A stretch of 64,000 bases of DNA from Arthrobacter sp. 9V (GCF_902506065.1 NZ_LR732912.1:1224387-1288386), one strand, 5' to 3'; shown: positions 38,001 through 47,890, numbered from the stretch's first letter. Made by a program: numbers and translations. The notes: generated by a model not told the origin, from the letters alone.

Positions 38001-38671
38001 TGCTGCTCCTGGCCATTGATACGTCGGCGGTTGCCAGCGCTGCGTTGATTTCGGACGATGCCATGGAAAGCGTGGTGGACTCTTTCGCTACGGAGGACAC
38101 CCGTAGCCACGCCGAAGTCCTTGCCCCCGGGATTGAAAAGCTTTTGGCAGGTGCGGGCGTCACGGGTGCAGACATAGACGCGATCGTCACCGGTGTGGGG
38201 CCGGGACCCTTCACCGGACTCCGCTCCGGCATTGCGACTGCCCGTACCTTGGCTTTCGTGTGGAACAAGCCCTTGTACGGGCTTATGAGCCTGGATGCCA
38301 TCGCCTTGGAAGTGGCGGAGTCAACGGCTGCCGCCCCCGATTTCCTGGTGGCCACAGATGCCCGACGCAAAGAGGTCTACTGGGCCCGGTACACTTTGGC
38401 TGACGGGCGGCTTCCGGAGCTCGTGGAGGGCCCCCATGTGGGCTTCGCCTCCGAACTTCCGGACTTGCCGGTTTTCGGGGCGGGCGCAGGCTTGTACTCC
38501 GAAGTCCTCACAGCCAATGAAGACTTCGCGCAGACCCAACCGGATGCCGCCTCGCTGGGTCAGTTCGCTTTGGCCAAGCTCACCGCCGGCCAGGCCTTGT
38601 TGGACTCCACCCCGCTGTACCTGCGCGAATCGGACGCACAGGTGCCCGGGCCAAGAAAGCGCGCATTGTGA
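38000..38671 (+). CDS. tsaB: tRNA t6A scaffold protein TsaB
   Basis: Inactive ASKHA-fold partner that holds TsaD and TsaE in the t6A complex. The 223-residue product begins MLLLAIDTSAVASAALI and shows RSHAEVLAPGIEKLL and TGVGPGPFTGLRSGIATAR, the family signature. Its ATG shares a base with the tsaE stop (TAATG). rimI follows after 13 nt. Confidence 0.95.
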   Translation: MLLLAIDTSAVASAALISDDAMESVVDSFATEDTRSHAEVLAPGIEKLLAGAGVTGADIDAIVTGVGPGPFTGLRSGIATARTLAFVWNKPLYGLMSLDAIALEVAESTAAAPDFLVATDARRKEVYWARYTLADGRLPELVEGPHVGFASELPDLPVFGAGAGLYSEVLTANEDFAQTQPDAASLGQFALAKLTAGQALLDSTPLYLRESDAQVPGPRKRAL

Positions 38672-38684
38672 TGGGAGGGACACT

Positions 38685-39188
38685 GTGAAACTTTCACCCA
38701 AACTGGAACTCGCCGGTGTCTCCCTGCGTGAGATGACCGAGGCCGACATCCCGGCAGTGGAGACGTTGGAGCGCCGGTTGTTCCCTGTGGATGCCTGGCC
38801 GTTGCAGATGTTCTTCGACGAGCTTGCCCAGCCCGAGACCCGGCGTTACGTGGTGGCAGAGGTCGGCGGGGAGATTGTGGCTTATGCCGGATTGATGTGC
38901 ATCGAGCCGATCGCGGATGTCCAGACGATCGCCGTCGTGCCTGAATTCGAGGGTAAGGGCATTGGATCCGCTGTCCTGACCGAACTGATTGATGAAGCGC
39001 GGCGCCGCCGTGCTGCGGACGTCCTGCTGGAGGTCCGGGCGGACAACCCCCGCGCCCAGCAACTGTATTTGAGGTTCGGCTTCGAACAGATCCACGTCCG
39101 TCCCCGCTATTACCGGGACGGTACCGACGCCCTGATCATGCGGCTCGAACTGAACAAACCACAGTCCAATGAAGGAGCCACGGCGTGA
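38685..39188 (+). CDS. rimI: Ribosomal protein S18-alanine N-acetyltransferase
   Basis: GNAT enzyme placed as RimI, which acetylates the N-terminal Ala of S18. The GTG at 38685 ([20 protein letters not shown], 167 residues) has GGGAGGGA 6 nt upstream; frames that start earlier run inside tsaB. It shows [21 protein letters not shown] (acetyl-CoA loop) and [20 protein letters not shown]. Its place between tsaB and tsaD supports the RimI name. The true substrate range is inferred from the family. Confidence 0.92.
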   Translation: MKLSPKLELAGVSLREMTEADIPAVETLERRLFPVDAWPLQMFFDELAQPETRRYVVAEVGGEIVAYAGLMCIEPIADVQTIAVVPEFEGKGIGSAVLTELIDEARRRRAADVLLEVRADNPRAQQLYLRFGFEQIHVRPRYYRDGTDALIMRLELNKPQSNEGATA

Positions 39189-40330
39189 GCGGGCAGTATC
39201 CGGAACAGTCAAAGCAGCCGCTGGTGCTGGGCATCGAGTCCTCCTGTGATGAGACCGGTGTGGGAATTGTGCGTGGAACCACCCTGCTGACCAACACAGT
39301 GTCCTCGTCCATGGAGGAGCATGTTCGCTTTGGCGGTGTTATCCCGGAAATCGCGTCGCGCGCGCACTTGGACGCTTTTGTGCCCACTTTGCAGGAGTCT
39401 CTGCAGGAGGCCGGTGTCACTTTGGAGGACATCGACGCCATTGCCGTGACATCCGGTCCTGGCCTGGCGGGTGCCCTTATGGTGGGTGTCTGCGCCGCCA
39501 AAGCCTTGGCCGTTGCCACGGGCAAGCCGCTGTACGCGATCAACCATCTGGTGGCGCATGTTGGCGTGGGGCTGCTGGACGGCAATCCAGGGTCCAGCCG
39601 CAAGCCCGACGCCGGTGCTGCCGCCGGCTTGGGTGCCGGCAGGCTGCCGGAGAACCTCGGAGCACTGCTGGTATCGGGCGGGCATACGGAAATCCTGCGC
39701 ATCCGGAGCATCACGGACGATGTAGAGCTCTTGGGTTCAACCATTGACGACGCCGCCGGTGAAGCCTACGACAAAGTGGCCCGCATTCTTGGCCTCGGAT
39801 ACCCGGGCGGCCCTGCAATCGATAAGTTGGCGCGCCAGGGAAATCCCAAGTCCATCCGCTTCCCCCGGGGCCTCACTCAACCCAAATACATGGGTACTGC
39901 AGAGGAAAAAGGCCCGCACCGCTATGACTGGTCCTTCAGCGGCCTCAAGACTGCCGTGGCCCGGTGCGTGGAGCAGTTCGAAGCCCGCGGCGAGGAAGTC
40001 CCCGTGGCGGACATCGCCGCAGCGTTCCAGGAAGCCGTGGTGGACGTCATCAGTTCAAAGGCGGTCCTGGCCTGCAAGGAGCATGGCATCACGGATGTCC
40101 TGCTTGGTGGCGGCGTTGCAGCGAACTCGCGCCTCAGGGAATTGACCGGGCAGCGCTGTACCTCTGCTGGAATCACGCTGCACGTTCCACCGTTGAACCT
40201 CTGCACGGATAACGGGGCCATGGTTGCCGCGCTCGGAGCTCAGCTGATCATGGCCGGCATTGCTCCCAGCGGTGTGCGGTTCGCGCCGGACTCGTCCATG
40301 CCCGTAACTACGGTGTCAGTGCCTGCCTAG
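39185..40330 (+). CDS. tsaD: tRNA N6-adenosine threonylcarbamoyltransferase TsaD
   Basis: Catalytic subunit that moves the threonylcarbamoyl group to A37 of ANN-decoding tRNAs. The 381-residue product begins at a GTG overlapping rimI and shows [34 protein letters not shown], the iron-binding [24 protein letters not shown] and [14 protein letters not shown] Gly/Ala/Pro-rich insertion ([20 protein letters not shown]) follows the His motif and is not in shorter homologues. The gene ends 11 nt from the convergent ligase gene. Confidence 0.97.
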   Translation: MSGQYPEQSKQPLVLGIESSCDETGVGIVRGTTLLTNTVSSSMEEHVRFGGVIPEIASRAHLDAFVPTLQESLQEAGVTLEDIDAIAVTSGPGLAGALMVGVCAAKALAVATGKPLYAINHLVAHVGVGLLDGNPGSSRKPDAGAAAGLGAGRLPENLGALLVSGGHTEILRIRSITDDVELLGSTIDDAAGEAYDKVARILGLGYPGGPAIDKLARQGNPKSIRFPRGLTQPKYMGTAEEKGPHRYDWSFSGLKTAVARCVEQFEARGEEVPVADIAAAFQEAVVDVISSKAVLACKEHGITDVLLGGGVAANSRLRELTGQRCTSAGITLHVPPLNLCTDNGAMVAALGAQLIMAGIAPSGVRFAPDSSMPVTTVSVPA

Positions 40331-40341
40331 CGCAGCACCAA

Positions 40342-41493
40342 CTACGCGTCAGGCCCCTTGCGCATCTGCTGCACGAGGTCCATGACGACGGCCTGAAGAT
40401 CGCCGTTATGTTCTGCGGCGACGCGGCGCTGGCGCTGGTAGCTTGCTCCGCGCTCGATGATTTTCAGGACGTCTGCCAGTTCTTCGGAGCAACCGAGCTT
40501 GGCCGCAACGGGTTCAAGCCGCGCCACGGTCTCGGCGAGGTGTTCTGTGACCAGTTGCTCGTTGCCCTCGGCGTCGAGAATGATGATGGCTTCCATGCCG
40601 TAGCGTGCTGCACGCCACTTGTTCTCCTGCACATGCCAGGGAGGCATGGTGGGGATGCTGCCGCCTGCGTCAAGGATGGAAGAGAACTCGTCCACCAGGC
40701 ATTGGGTCAGCGCTGCGATGGCTCCTACTTCTTCAAGAGTGGCCAGGCCGTCGCAGATGCGCATCTCAATGGTGCCCAGGTTGGAGACGGGCCGGATGTC
40801 CCAACGGATTTCCGACGTCGCATCGATCACGCCGGTGGTGAACATGTCCTGGACGTAGGACTCATAGGCCTCCCAGCTGTCGAACTGGAAGGGCAAGCCT
40901 GCGGTGGGAAGCTGTTGGAACATGAGCGCACGCTGGGACGCGTAGCCGGTTTCTTCCCCGGCCCAGTAAGGGCTGGAGGCGGACAGAGCCTGGAAGTGCG
41001 GGAAGTAGTTGACCAGGCCGTCCAGGATGGGGAGGACCTTGTCCCTGCGGTCGATGCCCACATGGACGTGAACGCCGTAGATGACCATTTGGCGTCCCCA
41101 CCATTGGGTCCGCTCGATCAGCTTGGCGTAGCGCTCCTTGTCCGTGACGGGCTGGAGCAGGGGAGGGCTGAACGGGTGGCTGCCTGCGCAGAACACTTCC
41201 ACGCCCATGGGATCGGTGACTTCGCGTACCGCTGCCAGGGAGCGGCTGAGGTCTTCCTTGGCATCCTTGACGGTCTCGCAGATCCCTGTGACCAGTTCCA
41301 CCGTGTTGAGGAGCAGTTCGCGCTTGATATGGGGGTGTTCGTCGTCCTCATTGAGGTCGGGGTGGTTCGCGGCGACGCCCTTGAGGACGTCGTTGGCCAC
41401 TGATACTAATTCCCCGGTGCGTGCATTGACGAGCGCCAACTCCCATTCCACACCCAGTGTCGATTGCCTGGATGGCGCAAAATCAATCTGCAC
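40342..41493 (-). CDS. Carboxylate-amine ligase, GCS2 / YbdK family
   Basis: ATP-dependent ligase of the glutamate-cysteine ligase 2 family. The 383-residue product starts with GTG after GAGGGG and shows LGVEWELALVNARTGELV, IKRELLLNTVELVTGICE, GSHPFSPP, IYGVHVHVGIDRRDKVLP and SNLGTIEMRICDGL, the family motifs. YbdK has weak gamma-glutamylcysteine activity in E. coli. In mycothiol-producing actinobacteria glutathione is generally absent, so the true product is uncertain. The protein is not EgtA-like in length. Confidence 0.85.
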   Translation of the reverse strand: MQIDFAPSRQSTLGVEWELALVNARTGELVSVANDVLKGVAANHPDLNEDDEHPHIKRELLLNTVELVTGICETVKDAKEDLSRSLAAVREVTDPMGVEVFCAGSHPFSPPLLQPVTDKERYAKLIERTQWWGRQMVIYGVHVHVGIDRRDKVLPILDGLVNYFPHFQALSASSPYWAGEETGYASQRALMFQQLPTAGLPFQFDSWEAYESYVQDMFTTGVIDATSEIRWDIRPVSNLGTIEMRICDGLATLEEVGAIAALTQCLVDEFSSILDAGGSIPTMPPWHVQENKWRAARYGMEAIIILDAEGNEQLVTEHLAETVARLEPVAAKLGCSEELADVLKIIERGASYQRQRRVAAEHNGDLQAVVMDLVQQMRKGPDA

Positions 41494-41580
41494 GTAGTCC
41501 CCTCATTATTTGGTCTCAGCCGGACACGGTTCCCCGCTGTGGGGCCGCCAGCGGTCGGATCAAGTCTAATGCAGCCGGAA

Positions 41581-41619
41581 CGGAGGTTTCTGCTGCGGTC
41601 CTTTAAAGGAAAACCTCCG
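41581..41619. promoter_or_regulatory. Nested palindromes in the ligase/COG0523 divergent region
   Basis: CGGAGGTTT (41581-41589) pairs with AAACCTCCG (41611-41619), and inside them TCCTTTAAAGGA (41599-41610) is a 12-bp palindrome. This may be a second operator or a hairpin in the ligase leader. Confidence 0.55.
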
Positions 41620-41627
41620 TCATTTGC

Positions 41628-41648
41628 TATTGAGAACGCTTCTCAATA
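41628..41648. promoter_or_regulatory. Zur-box-like palindrome overlapping the COG0523 promoter
   Basis: A perfect 21-bp palindrome with arms TATTGAGAA and TTCTCAATA around CGC. It resembles actinobacterial Zur operators (AT-rich arms, TGA...TCA core) and overlaps the -10 box TAGAAT (41647-41652). A repressor bound here would block the polymerase directly. The genes behind it, a COG0523 protein and a zinc-free L36, are typical Zur targets. Confidence 0.75.
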
Positions 41649-41659
41649 GAATCGATGCA
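41647..41659 (+). promoter_or_regulatory. Leaderless-type promoter -10 of the COG0523 gene
   Basis: TAGAAT (41647-41652) lies 6 nt before the ATG at 41659 and overlaps the end of the Zur-like palindrome. No Shine-Dalgarno sequence is present. Confidence 0.6.
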
Positions 41660-42810
41660 TGCATCTTACGGTCCTCAGTTCCCTGGACAGCCAATGCCGC
41701 GAGTCCGCTGCGGTGAGGCTTGGTCAAAGCCACCAGAATTCCGCAGTGGTCCTTCACGACCTGTTGGACGGCTCCCTGGTGTTACGCCGGGTCCATCGGA
41801 ACGGCCTGTTGTTCGAGCGCGAAACCACGGTATTGGAGCATGGTTGCCTCAGCTGCACCGTCAGGTTGGATGTAGTCCCGACGGCGGAGCGCCTCGCCTC
41901 CTGCGGATTCGACCACGTTGTCCTTGGCCTTCCGCCCGGAGTTGCCGCGGCAATGGCCGTTACAGAGCTTCGGCATGGCCTCAGCCGGCCTGCGGTGATC
42001 GACAACGCCATATTTGCGCTGGACCCGGTAGATCTGGAGGACCATGTCTGGGACCGTCACACGCTGTTTGAGTCCGGATTTACGTCCATGCCCACCGATG
42101 AACGAACCAGCGGAGAATTTCTGATCGGTGAGTTCGGGCAGGTGGACACCGTGATGGTCCACCCTGGCCTGGGTGCGGTCCTTACTGGTGACCCTCGCGA
42201 AGGCAGCGCGCAGTGGCTGCTGGGCGTTGAATTGCTGGGAGAGTTGGCCCCCCATGCAAGCGTTGTGGGCGCGGCTGAGGACTACCGGCCGGGATGCTTC
42301 GATGACGCCGAGGCAGCGGCCCGCAACCGGCCCGGCGTCGTGCGTGTGCCCGTCAGCGAAGCGGACGGTTCCTACCGGACGGTGCTCCACAAGGCCGTCC
42401 GTCCGTTGCACCCTGGACGCTTCCGCGAGGCCCTTCCTCATCTGGCGGCCGGAACGCACTGGCTGCGGGGCCGGCTCTGGATCGCATCAGCGCCCACAAC
42501 GAGGATCGCCGTCCAAGGAATCGGGCCCCGTGTGTGGCTCGAAAGCACCGGGAAGTGGTTGGCGGACTGCGTTGAATCCGTGCCGGATCTTGCTCGCCCC
42601 GGAAAGGCGGGTGCGGACGTGGACTCGCTCCTCGACTGGCACTCCAGCCATGGCGACCGCGGTACTGTCCTGGCTATCACTGGACGGGCCGAAGACATTG
42701 ATCAGCAGGAATTCAGTGAGCTTTTGGACGGTTGCCAACTGACCGAAGCAGAGATGAAACAGGATCCCGGCGTCTGGGATGATCCCTTGGAGCTCAGCGA
42801 CGCCCTCTGA
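41659..42810 (+). CDS. COG0523 (CobW/zinc-chaperone-like) protein with degenerate P-loop
   Basis: Probable zinc-starvation metallochaperone-like protein. The 383-residue product aligns in form with COG0523 GTPases: MHLTVLSSLD at the place of the first strand, the metal motif HGCLSCTVRLD (C63-x-S-C66 in place of CXCC), and the C-terminal CobW domain with KAVRPLHPGRFREAL and HWLRGRLWIAS. The Walker A that should follow the first strand (GxxGxGKT) is replaced by SLDSQCRESAA, so GTP binding is probably lost or altered. rpmJ follows after 48 nt, behind the same Zur-like operator. Confidence 0.8.
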   Translation: MHLTVLSSLDSQCRESAAVRLGQSHQNSAVVLHDLLDGSLVLRRVHRNGLLFERETTVLEHGCLSCTVRLDVVPTAERLASCGFDHVVLGLPPGVAAAMAVTELRHGLSRPAVIDNAIFALDPVDLEDHVWDRHTLFESGFTSMPTDERTSGEFLIGEFGQVDTVMVHPGLGAVLTGDPREGSAQWLLGVELLGELAPHASVVGAAEDYRPGCFDDAEAAARNRPGVVRVPVSEADGSYRTVLHKAVRPLHPGRFREALPHLAAGTHWLRGRLWIASAPTTRIAVQGIGPRVWLESTGKWLADCVESVPDLARPGKAGADVDSLLDWHSSHGDRGTVLAITGRAEDIDQQEFSELLDGCQLTEAEMKQDPGVWDDPLELSDAL

Positions 42811-42858
42811 ACCAGCAACATCATCCAGGCCAAACACCCAACGCAAAGGAGAAACACC

Positions 42859-42981
42859 ATGAAGATCAGGAATTCGCTGCGTGCCCTCAAGAAGATCCCC
42901 GGAGCCCAGATTGTCCGCAGGCGGGGGCGCACCTTTGTTATCAACAAGAACAACCCACGGATGAAGGCGCGCCAGGGCTAA
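42859..42981 (+). CDS. rpmJ: 50S ribosomal protein L36, zinc-free (type B, YkgO-like)
   Basis: Alternative L36 made under zinc limitation. The 40-residue product begins [17 protein letters not shown] and has [20 protein letters not shown]. The Cys-Cys-Cys-His zinc ribbon of normal L36 is missing: there is no Cys at all. This is the C-minus type, which lets the cell release zinc from ribosomes. AAAGGAGAAAC is a strong RBS. It is co-oriented with the COG0523 gene and probably in one Zur-controlled operon. Confidence 0.95.
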   Translation: MKIRNSLRALKKIPGAQIVRRRGRTFVINKNNPRMKARQG

Positions 42982-43032
42982 ACCCGGCAGTCCGCAGACG
43001 GCAGCGCTGAAAGGGCGTTGTTTAATGGGGGA

Positions 43033-43845
43033 ATGCCCATCCTGAACAAAGACATGTCCCTGTGCATTTCGCTTGCGGCCCGGCCCAGCAATATCGGGAC
43101 CAGGTTCCATAACTATTTGTACGATCTGCTTGGCCTGAACTTTGTCTACAAGGCATTCGCCCCCGCGGACATCGGCCTTGCAGTGGCGGGCATCCGCGGC
43201 CTCCCCATCCGGGGCGCCGCGGTGTCCATGCCGTACAAGGAAGCTGTCATTCCGTTGGTTGACGTGATGGACCCGTCGGCCAAAGCCATTGATTCGGTGA
43301 ACACCATCGTCAACAATGACGGCGTCCTCACGGCCTACAACACGGACTACATCGCCATTGCCCGGCTCTTGCAGGACCACCAGGTTCCCAACAGCCACAC
43401 GGTGCTGCTCCGTGGTGCCGGCGGCATGGCCAAGGCTGTTGCCGCAGCACTGCGGGACGCCGGGTTCACCGCAGTGACAATCGTGGCCCGCAATGAGAAC
43501 ACCGGCCGTGCCCTTGCAGATCTCTACGGCTTGGACTGGCAGAACGACGTCAACGGTTCAACCGCGGACCTCATCATCAATGTCACTCCACTGGGAATGG
43601 CGGGCGCGGATGAGACGGCCCAGTCCTTTGATGACGCCACCATTGCCGCAGCACAGGTGGTGTTCGACGTCGTGGCGTTGCCGTCGGAGACGCCGCTGAT
43701 CAGCGCTGCCCGAAAGGCGGACAAGAAGGTGATCACGGGCGCGGAGGTCATTGCCATCCAAGCCGAGGAACAGTTTGTCCTATATACCGGCGTGCGCCCC
43801 AGCCCTGAGCAGGTCCGCGAAGCCTCGGAGTTTTCGCGCCGCTAG
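43033..43845 (+). CDS. Shikimate 5-dehydrogenase-like protein
   Basis: NADP-dependent dehydrogenase of the AroE family. The N-terminal domain shows SLAARPSNIGTRFHNYLY, the catalytic Lys in AVSMPYKEAVIPLVD and Asp in AYNTDYIAIARLL; the nucleotide-binding domain shows LLRGAGGMAKAVAAALRD and NVTPLGMAG. It is probably not the main AroE of aromatic synthesis, because the SxS substrate signature of AroE is altered here (SLAARPSN). The start is uncertain: the ATG at 43033 (270 residues) has TTTAAT 6 nt upstream; a TTG at 43018 and an ATG at 43054 are alternatives. Confidence 0.82.
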   Translation: MPILNKDMSLCISLAARPSNIGTRFHNYLYDLLGLNFVYKAFAPADIGLAVAGIRGLPIRGAAVSMPYKEAVIPLVDVMDPSAKAIDSVNTIVNNDGVLTAYNTDYIAIARLLQDHQVPNSHTVLLRGAGGMAKAVAAALRDAGFTAVTIVARNENTGRALADLYGLDWQNDVNGSTADLIINVTPLGMAGADETAQSFDDATIAAAQVVFDVVALPSETPLISAARKADKKVITGAEVIAIQAEEQFVLYTGVRPSPEQVREASEFSRR

Positions 43846-43857
43846 GGTTGCCGGACG

Positions 43858-45087
43858 TTAGGAAGTTACAGGCTCCACGACTATGGCCACTCTTTCCTCG
43901 CCGATCCTGGTGAGGACCAGGGTGGCCGTTTTCGTATCCATGCCTTTTGCGGGTTTGGCGGGCAGCAGTTGTTTCCGCAGCTCTTCCGGAGTCACGGCAG
44001 TTCCGCGCTTCTTGATATCAAGCACGGTAATGTTGTTGACCTTCACCCACGACTTGAGCGCCTTGACGTTGTAGGGCATCACCTCAAGCACCTTGTAGGC
44101 GCGGGCGAACGGGGTGTCGTGCAGCTGGGGAGCGCAGATATAGGCAATGTGCTCGTCCACGAGGTGCCCGTCCAGCCGTTCAGCGACGTCGGCTACCAGT
44201 CCTGCGCGGATCACTGCGCCGTCGGGTTCGTAGAGGTAACCCTCAACGGGCCCGACGCCGGCTACCGGGCCGCCGTCGAAGTCTTCACTGCTGGTGATTT
44301 CGGCCGCGCCCTGGCTGCCAATCACCAGTGCGGCCCGACGCACACCGGGGCGGGAGACTCCGTTGAACCACAGGGTCACCTCGGTAACATCGCCGCCTAC
44401 CGAAACCCACTGGGCTTCGCAGCCTGATGGCACGGATTCATGGGGGATGCCGGGGCCCATTTTGACGCCGATGGCCCGGCCTGTAGCCGCCAGGCGCTCC
44501 ACGAAGGACAACGGTGGAGAGAAAGCCTCGGGGTCCCAGATCCGCTTGGTTCCTGATGTGGAAGTGGTTCGTCGGGCGGGATCCAGCCACACGCCGTCGA
44601 TCCCCTCCAGATCCACGGACGTTGCGTCGGAGTGCACCACAGTGGCATGCGGAAAAGGCATGAGGTTGATGGTGGCGCAGGCGGCAGTGGTCTCATCCAT
44701 TTCCACGGCGGTCACGGAAATATCCATGGAAGCCATCGCCATGGAATCCGCACCAAGGCCGCAGCCGAGGTCTGCAACATGGGAGATGCCGGCCTTCGCG
44801 AAACGCTCGGCATGCCGGGCGGCGACGTTCAACCGCGTGGCCTGCTCCAAGCCGGCTTGAGTGAACAACATCTGCCGGGCAAACTCGCCGAACTTGGCCT
44901 CTGCCCGTGTCCTCAGCCGCGATTGCGTGAGGACCGCGGCTACGAGTTCAGGGGAGTGCCCCGCCTTTCGGAGGTGGGCATTGACGCTGAATGAGTCGGC
45001 CTCCCGGTAGGGTCCCAGTGAGGCAAGAAGCTCCCATCCTTCAGTAGTCAGCAAGGGGGCAATCTGTTCCTGCGGTGCGTGAGGCAT
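43858..45087 (-). CDS. Class I SAM-dependent methyltransferase with THUMP-like C-terminal domain
   Basis: Probable RNA or protein methyltransferase. The 409-residue product has an N-terminal helical region, the SAM motif HVADLGCGLGADSMAMA with VTAVEMDETTAACA and GVWLDPARRT, and a C-terminal domain (VLDIKKRGTAVTPEELRKQL) like the THUMP-like domain of the actinobacterial SmtA-type family. The substrate is not known. A -10 box, TAGGCT, lies 7 nt before the ATG on the minus strand. Confidence 0.82.
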   Translation of the reverse strand: MPHAPQEQIAPLLTTEGWELLASLGPYREADSFSVNAHLRKAGHSPELVAAVLTQSRLRTRAEAKFGEFARQMLFTQAGLEQATRLNVAARHAERFAKAGISHVADLGCGLGADSMAMASMDISVTAVEMDETTAACATINLMPFPHATVVHSDATSVDLEGIDGVWLDPARRTTSTSGTKRIWDPEAFSPPLSFVERLAATGRAIGVKMGPGIPHESVPSGCEAQWVSVGGDVTEVTLWFNGVSRPGVRRAALVIGSQGAAEITSSEDFDGGPVAGVGPVEGYLYEPDGAVIRAGLVADVAERLDGHLVDEHIAYICAPQLHDTPFARAYKVLEVMPYNVKALKSWVKVNNITVLDIKKRGTAVTPEELRKQLLPAKPAKGMDTKTATLVLTRIGEERVAIVVEPVTS

Positions 45088-45100
45088 GGGATCAAGCCTA
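45087..45100 (-). promoter_or_regulatory. Leaderless-type promoter -10 of the methyltransferase gene
   Basis: TAGGCT (complement of 45095-45100) lies 7 nt before the ATG at 45087. No Shine-Dalgarno sequence is present. Confidence 0.6.
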
Positions 45101-45141
45101 ACGGCGCGGCGCTTGGGAACATGACCGGCGAATCAGCCGGA

Positions 45142-45155
45142 TAGGGTTGTTTTCA
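45142..45155 (+). promoter_or_regulatory. Leaderless-type promoter -10 of the small membrane protein gene
   Basis: TAGGGT (45142-45147) lies 7 nt before the ATG at 45155. Confidence 0.55.
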
Positions 45156-45517
45156 TGGAAGACAACGCAGCACCACACCCCTCCACCCTGATGAAGTTCG
45201 CGCGCCCCGCCCTCATAGCCGGGGTTGTGATCGCGTTGGTCTGCATCGGCCTGCTGATCATCATCTTCGCGTTGGATTCCTTCAATGCCGCAACCTATTC
45301 GGTAGCCGGCAAAAGCGTTAACGATGCCACTGATGAAGCGAGGGGTATCCGCGAACTGTACAGCGGCGCCAGGGCCGGCGGAATCATCACGTTGGTGATC
45401 TCCGGCGTCGTAGCAGTTGCCGCCGCCGTGCTGCTGTACCTGAAGCGAGGCAACAGTCCGCTGGACGAGGATGACGACGGCGAAGACTACGATCTGGAGG
45501 ACCTCACCGGCAGGTGA
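45155..45517 (+). CDS. Small two-helix membrane protein of unknown function
   Basis: No family was recognised. The 120-residue product has a short polar N-terminus, one membrane helix (about residues 18-40, ALIAGVVIALVCIGLLIIIF), an external or internal loop of about 35 residues, a second helix (about 76-96, GIITLVISGVVAVAAAVLLYL) and a strongly acidic tail (LDEDDDGEDYDLEDLTGR). It stands alone between the divergent methyltransferase and the groES region, with its own -10 box. Confidence 0.75.
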   Translation: MEDNAAPHPSTLMKFARPALIAGVVIALVCIGLLIIIFALDSFNAATYSVAGKSVNDATDEARGIRELYSGARAGGIITLVISGVVAVAAAVLLYLKRGNSPLDEDDDGEDYDLEDLTGR

Positions 45518-45541
45518 GGAACGTTCACCCATGACGAAATG

Positions 45542-45568
45542 CTGGCACTCGCCTTGACCGAGTGCTAA
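45542..45568 (+). promoter_or_regulatory. CIRCE operator 1 upstream of groES
   Basis: CTGGCACTC-N9-GAGTGCTAA matches the HrcA-binding CIRCE consensus (TTAGCACTC-N9-GAGTGCTAA) except at the first two or three bases. The -35 hexamer TTGACC lies in its spacer. Confidence 0.85.
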
Positions 45569-45582
45569 CGCTTACATAGAGT
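45554..45582 (+). promoter_or_regulatory. groES promoter
   Basis: TTGACC (45554-45559), a 17-nt spacer and TAGAGT (45577-45582) form a good vegetative promoter between and within the two CIRCE elements. Confidence 0.75.
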
Positions 45583-45586
45583 CTTG

Positions 45587-45613
45587 TTAGCACTCTCCTC
45601 CGGAGGGTGCTAA
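45587..45613 (+). promoter_or_regulatory. CIRCE operator 2 upstream of groES
   Basis: TTAGCACTC-N9-GGGTGCTAA matches the CIRCE consensus with one change. It lies just after the predicted transcription start, so HrcA bound here would block initiation and the RNA would carry the hairpin. Confidence 0.9.
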
Positions 45614-45708
45614 TCACGCCAAGCGTCTTCCGGCACCGCGACGACGGATGTACGCTCCGGCACCCTAGTTCTTAGTCCATGAATCAGCTCATGAAAAGGA
45701 GAGTCCGA

Positions 45709-46005
45709 GTGTCGGTCTCGATTAAGCCTCTTGAGGATCGTATTGTTGTTCGCCCGCTCGAAGCAGAGCAGACCACGGCTTCCGGCCTGGTCATTCCGGA
45801 CTCCGCACAGGAGAAGCCGCAGGAAGGCGAAGTTGTTGCAATCGGCCCCGGCCGCTTCGATGACAACGGAAACCGCGTACCGGTTGACGTAGCTGTTGGC
45901 GACGTCGTCATCTACTCCAAGTACGGTGGAACCGAAGTCAAGACCGGCGGCAACGAGTACCTCGTTCTGTCCGCCCGCGACGTCCTTGCGATCGTCGTAA
46001 AGTAA
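45709..46005 (+). CDS. groES: Co-chaperonin GroES
   Basis: Lid of the GroEL folding chamber. The GTG at 45709 ([20 protein letters not shown], 98 residues) has AAAAGGAGAG 6-8 nt upstream; an in-frame ATG at 45679 would add 10 residues without support. It shows the mobile loop [19 protein letters not shown] and the roof and end motifs [12 protein letters not shown] and [10 protein letters not shown]. Two CIRCE elements show HrcA control. groEL follows after 84 nt, with a hairpin between. Confidence 0.97.
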   Translation: MSVSIKPLEDRIVVRPLEAEQTTASGLVIPDSAQEKPQEGEVVAIGPGRFDDNGNRVPVDVAVGDVVIYSKYGGTEVKTGGNEYLVLSARDVLAIVVK

Positions 46006-46016
46006 CTTCCCGGAGC

Positions 46017-46068
46017 CCCGCACCGCCGTCGCGTTGGAATCATTCCAGCCGTCAGCGGTGCGGGTTTT
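46017..46068 (+). terminator. Hairpin with T-run between groES and groEL
   Basis: CCCGCACCGC (46017-46026) pairs with GCGGTGCGGG (46055-46064), followed by TTTT. It could end part of the transcription after groES or be a processing site that sets the GroES/GroEL ratio. Confidence 0.65.
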
Positions 46069-46077
46069 CTGTCTTGA

Positions 46078-47715
<1,638 letters not shown>

Positions 47716-47730
47716 GGCCGCCGTTCCACG

Positions 47731-47768
47731 GAAGCCCCGGTCATTTTGACCGGGGCTTCTGTTGTTTT
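47731..47768 (+). terminator. Intrinsic terminator after groEL
   Basis: GAAGCCCCGGTCA (47731-47743) pairs perfectly with TGACCGGGGCTTC (47747-47759) around a TTT loop, followed by a T-rich tail. Confidence 0.9.
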
Positions 47769-47890
47769 CCGGGACGTGTCCGTCAGGTGTCGCGAAGCTA
47801 TTGTGAGCGTACGACGGCGGCGGTAACCTGACGCTACTAGGGCGGCTTGGGTGCGCCAACCGGTCTGTTCCCGGGTCCGCAAGGTGAGCC

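Noticed and set aside
38295-38684. Longer N-terminus for RimI
   Set aside because: It runs out of frame inside tsaB; the GTG at 38685 has a strong RBS.
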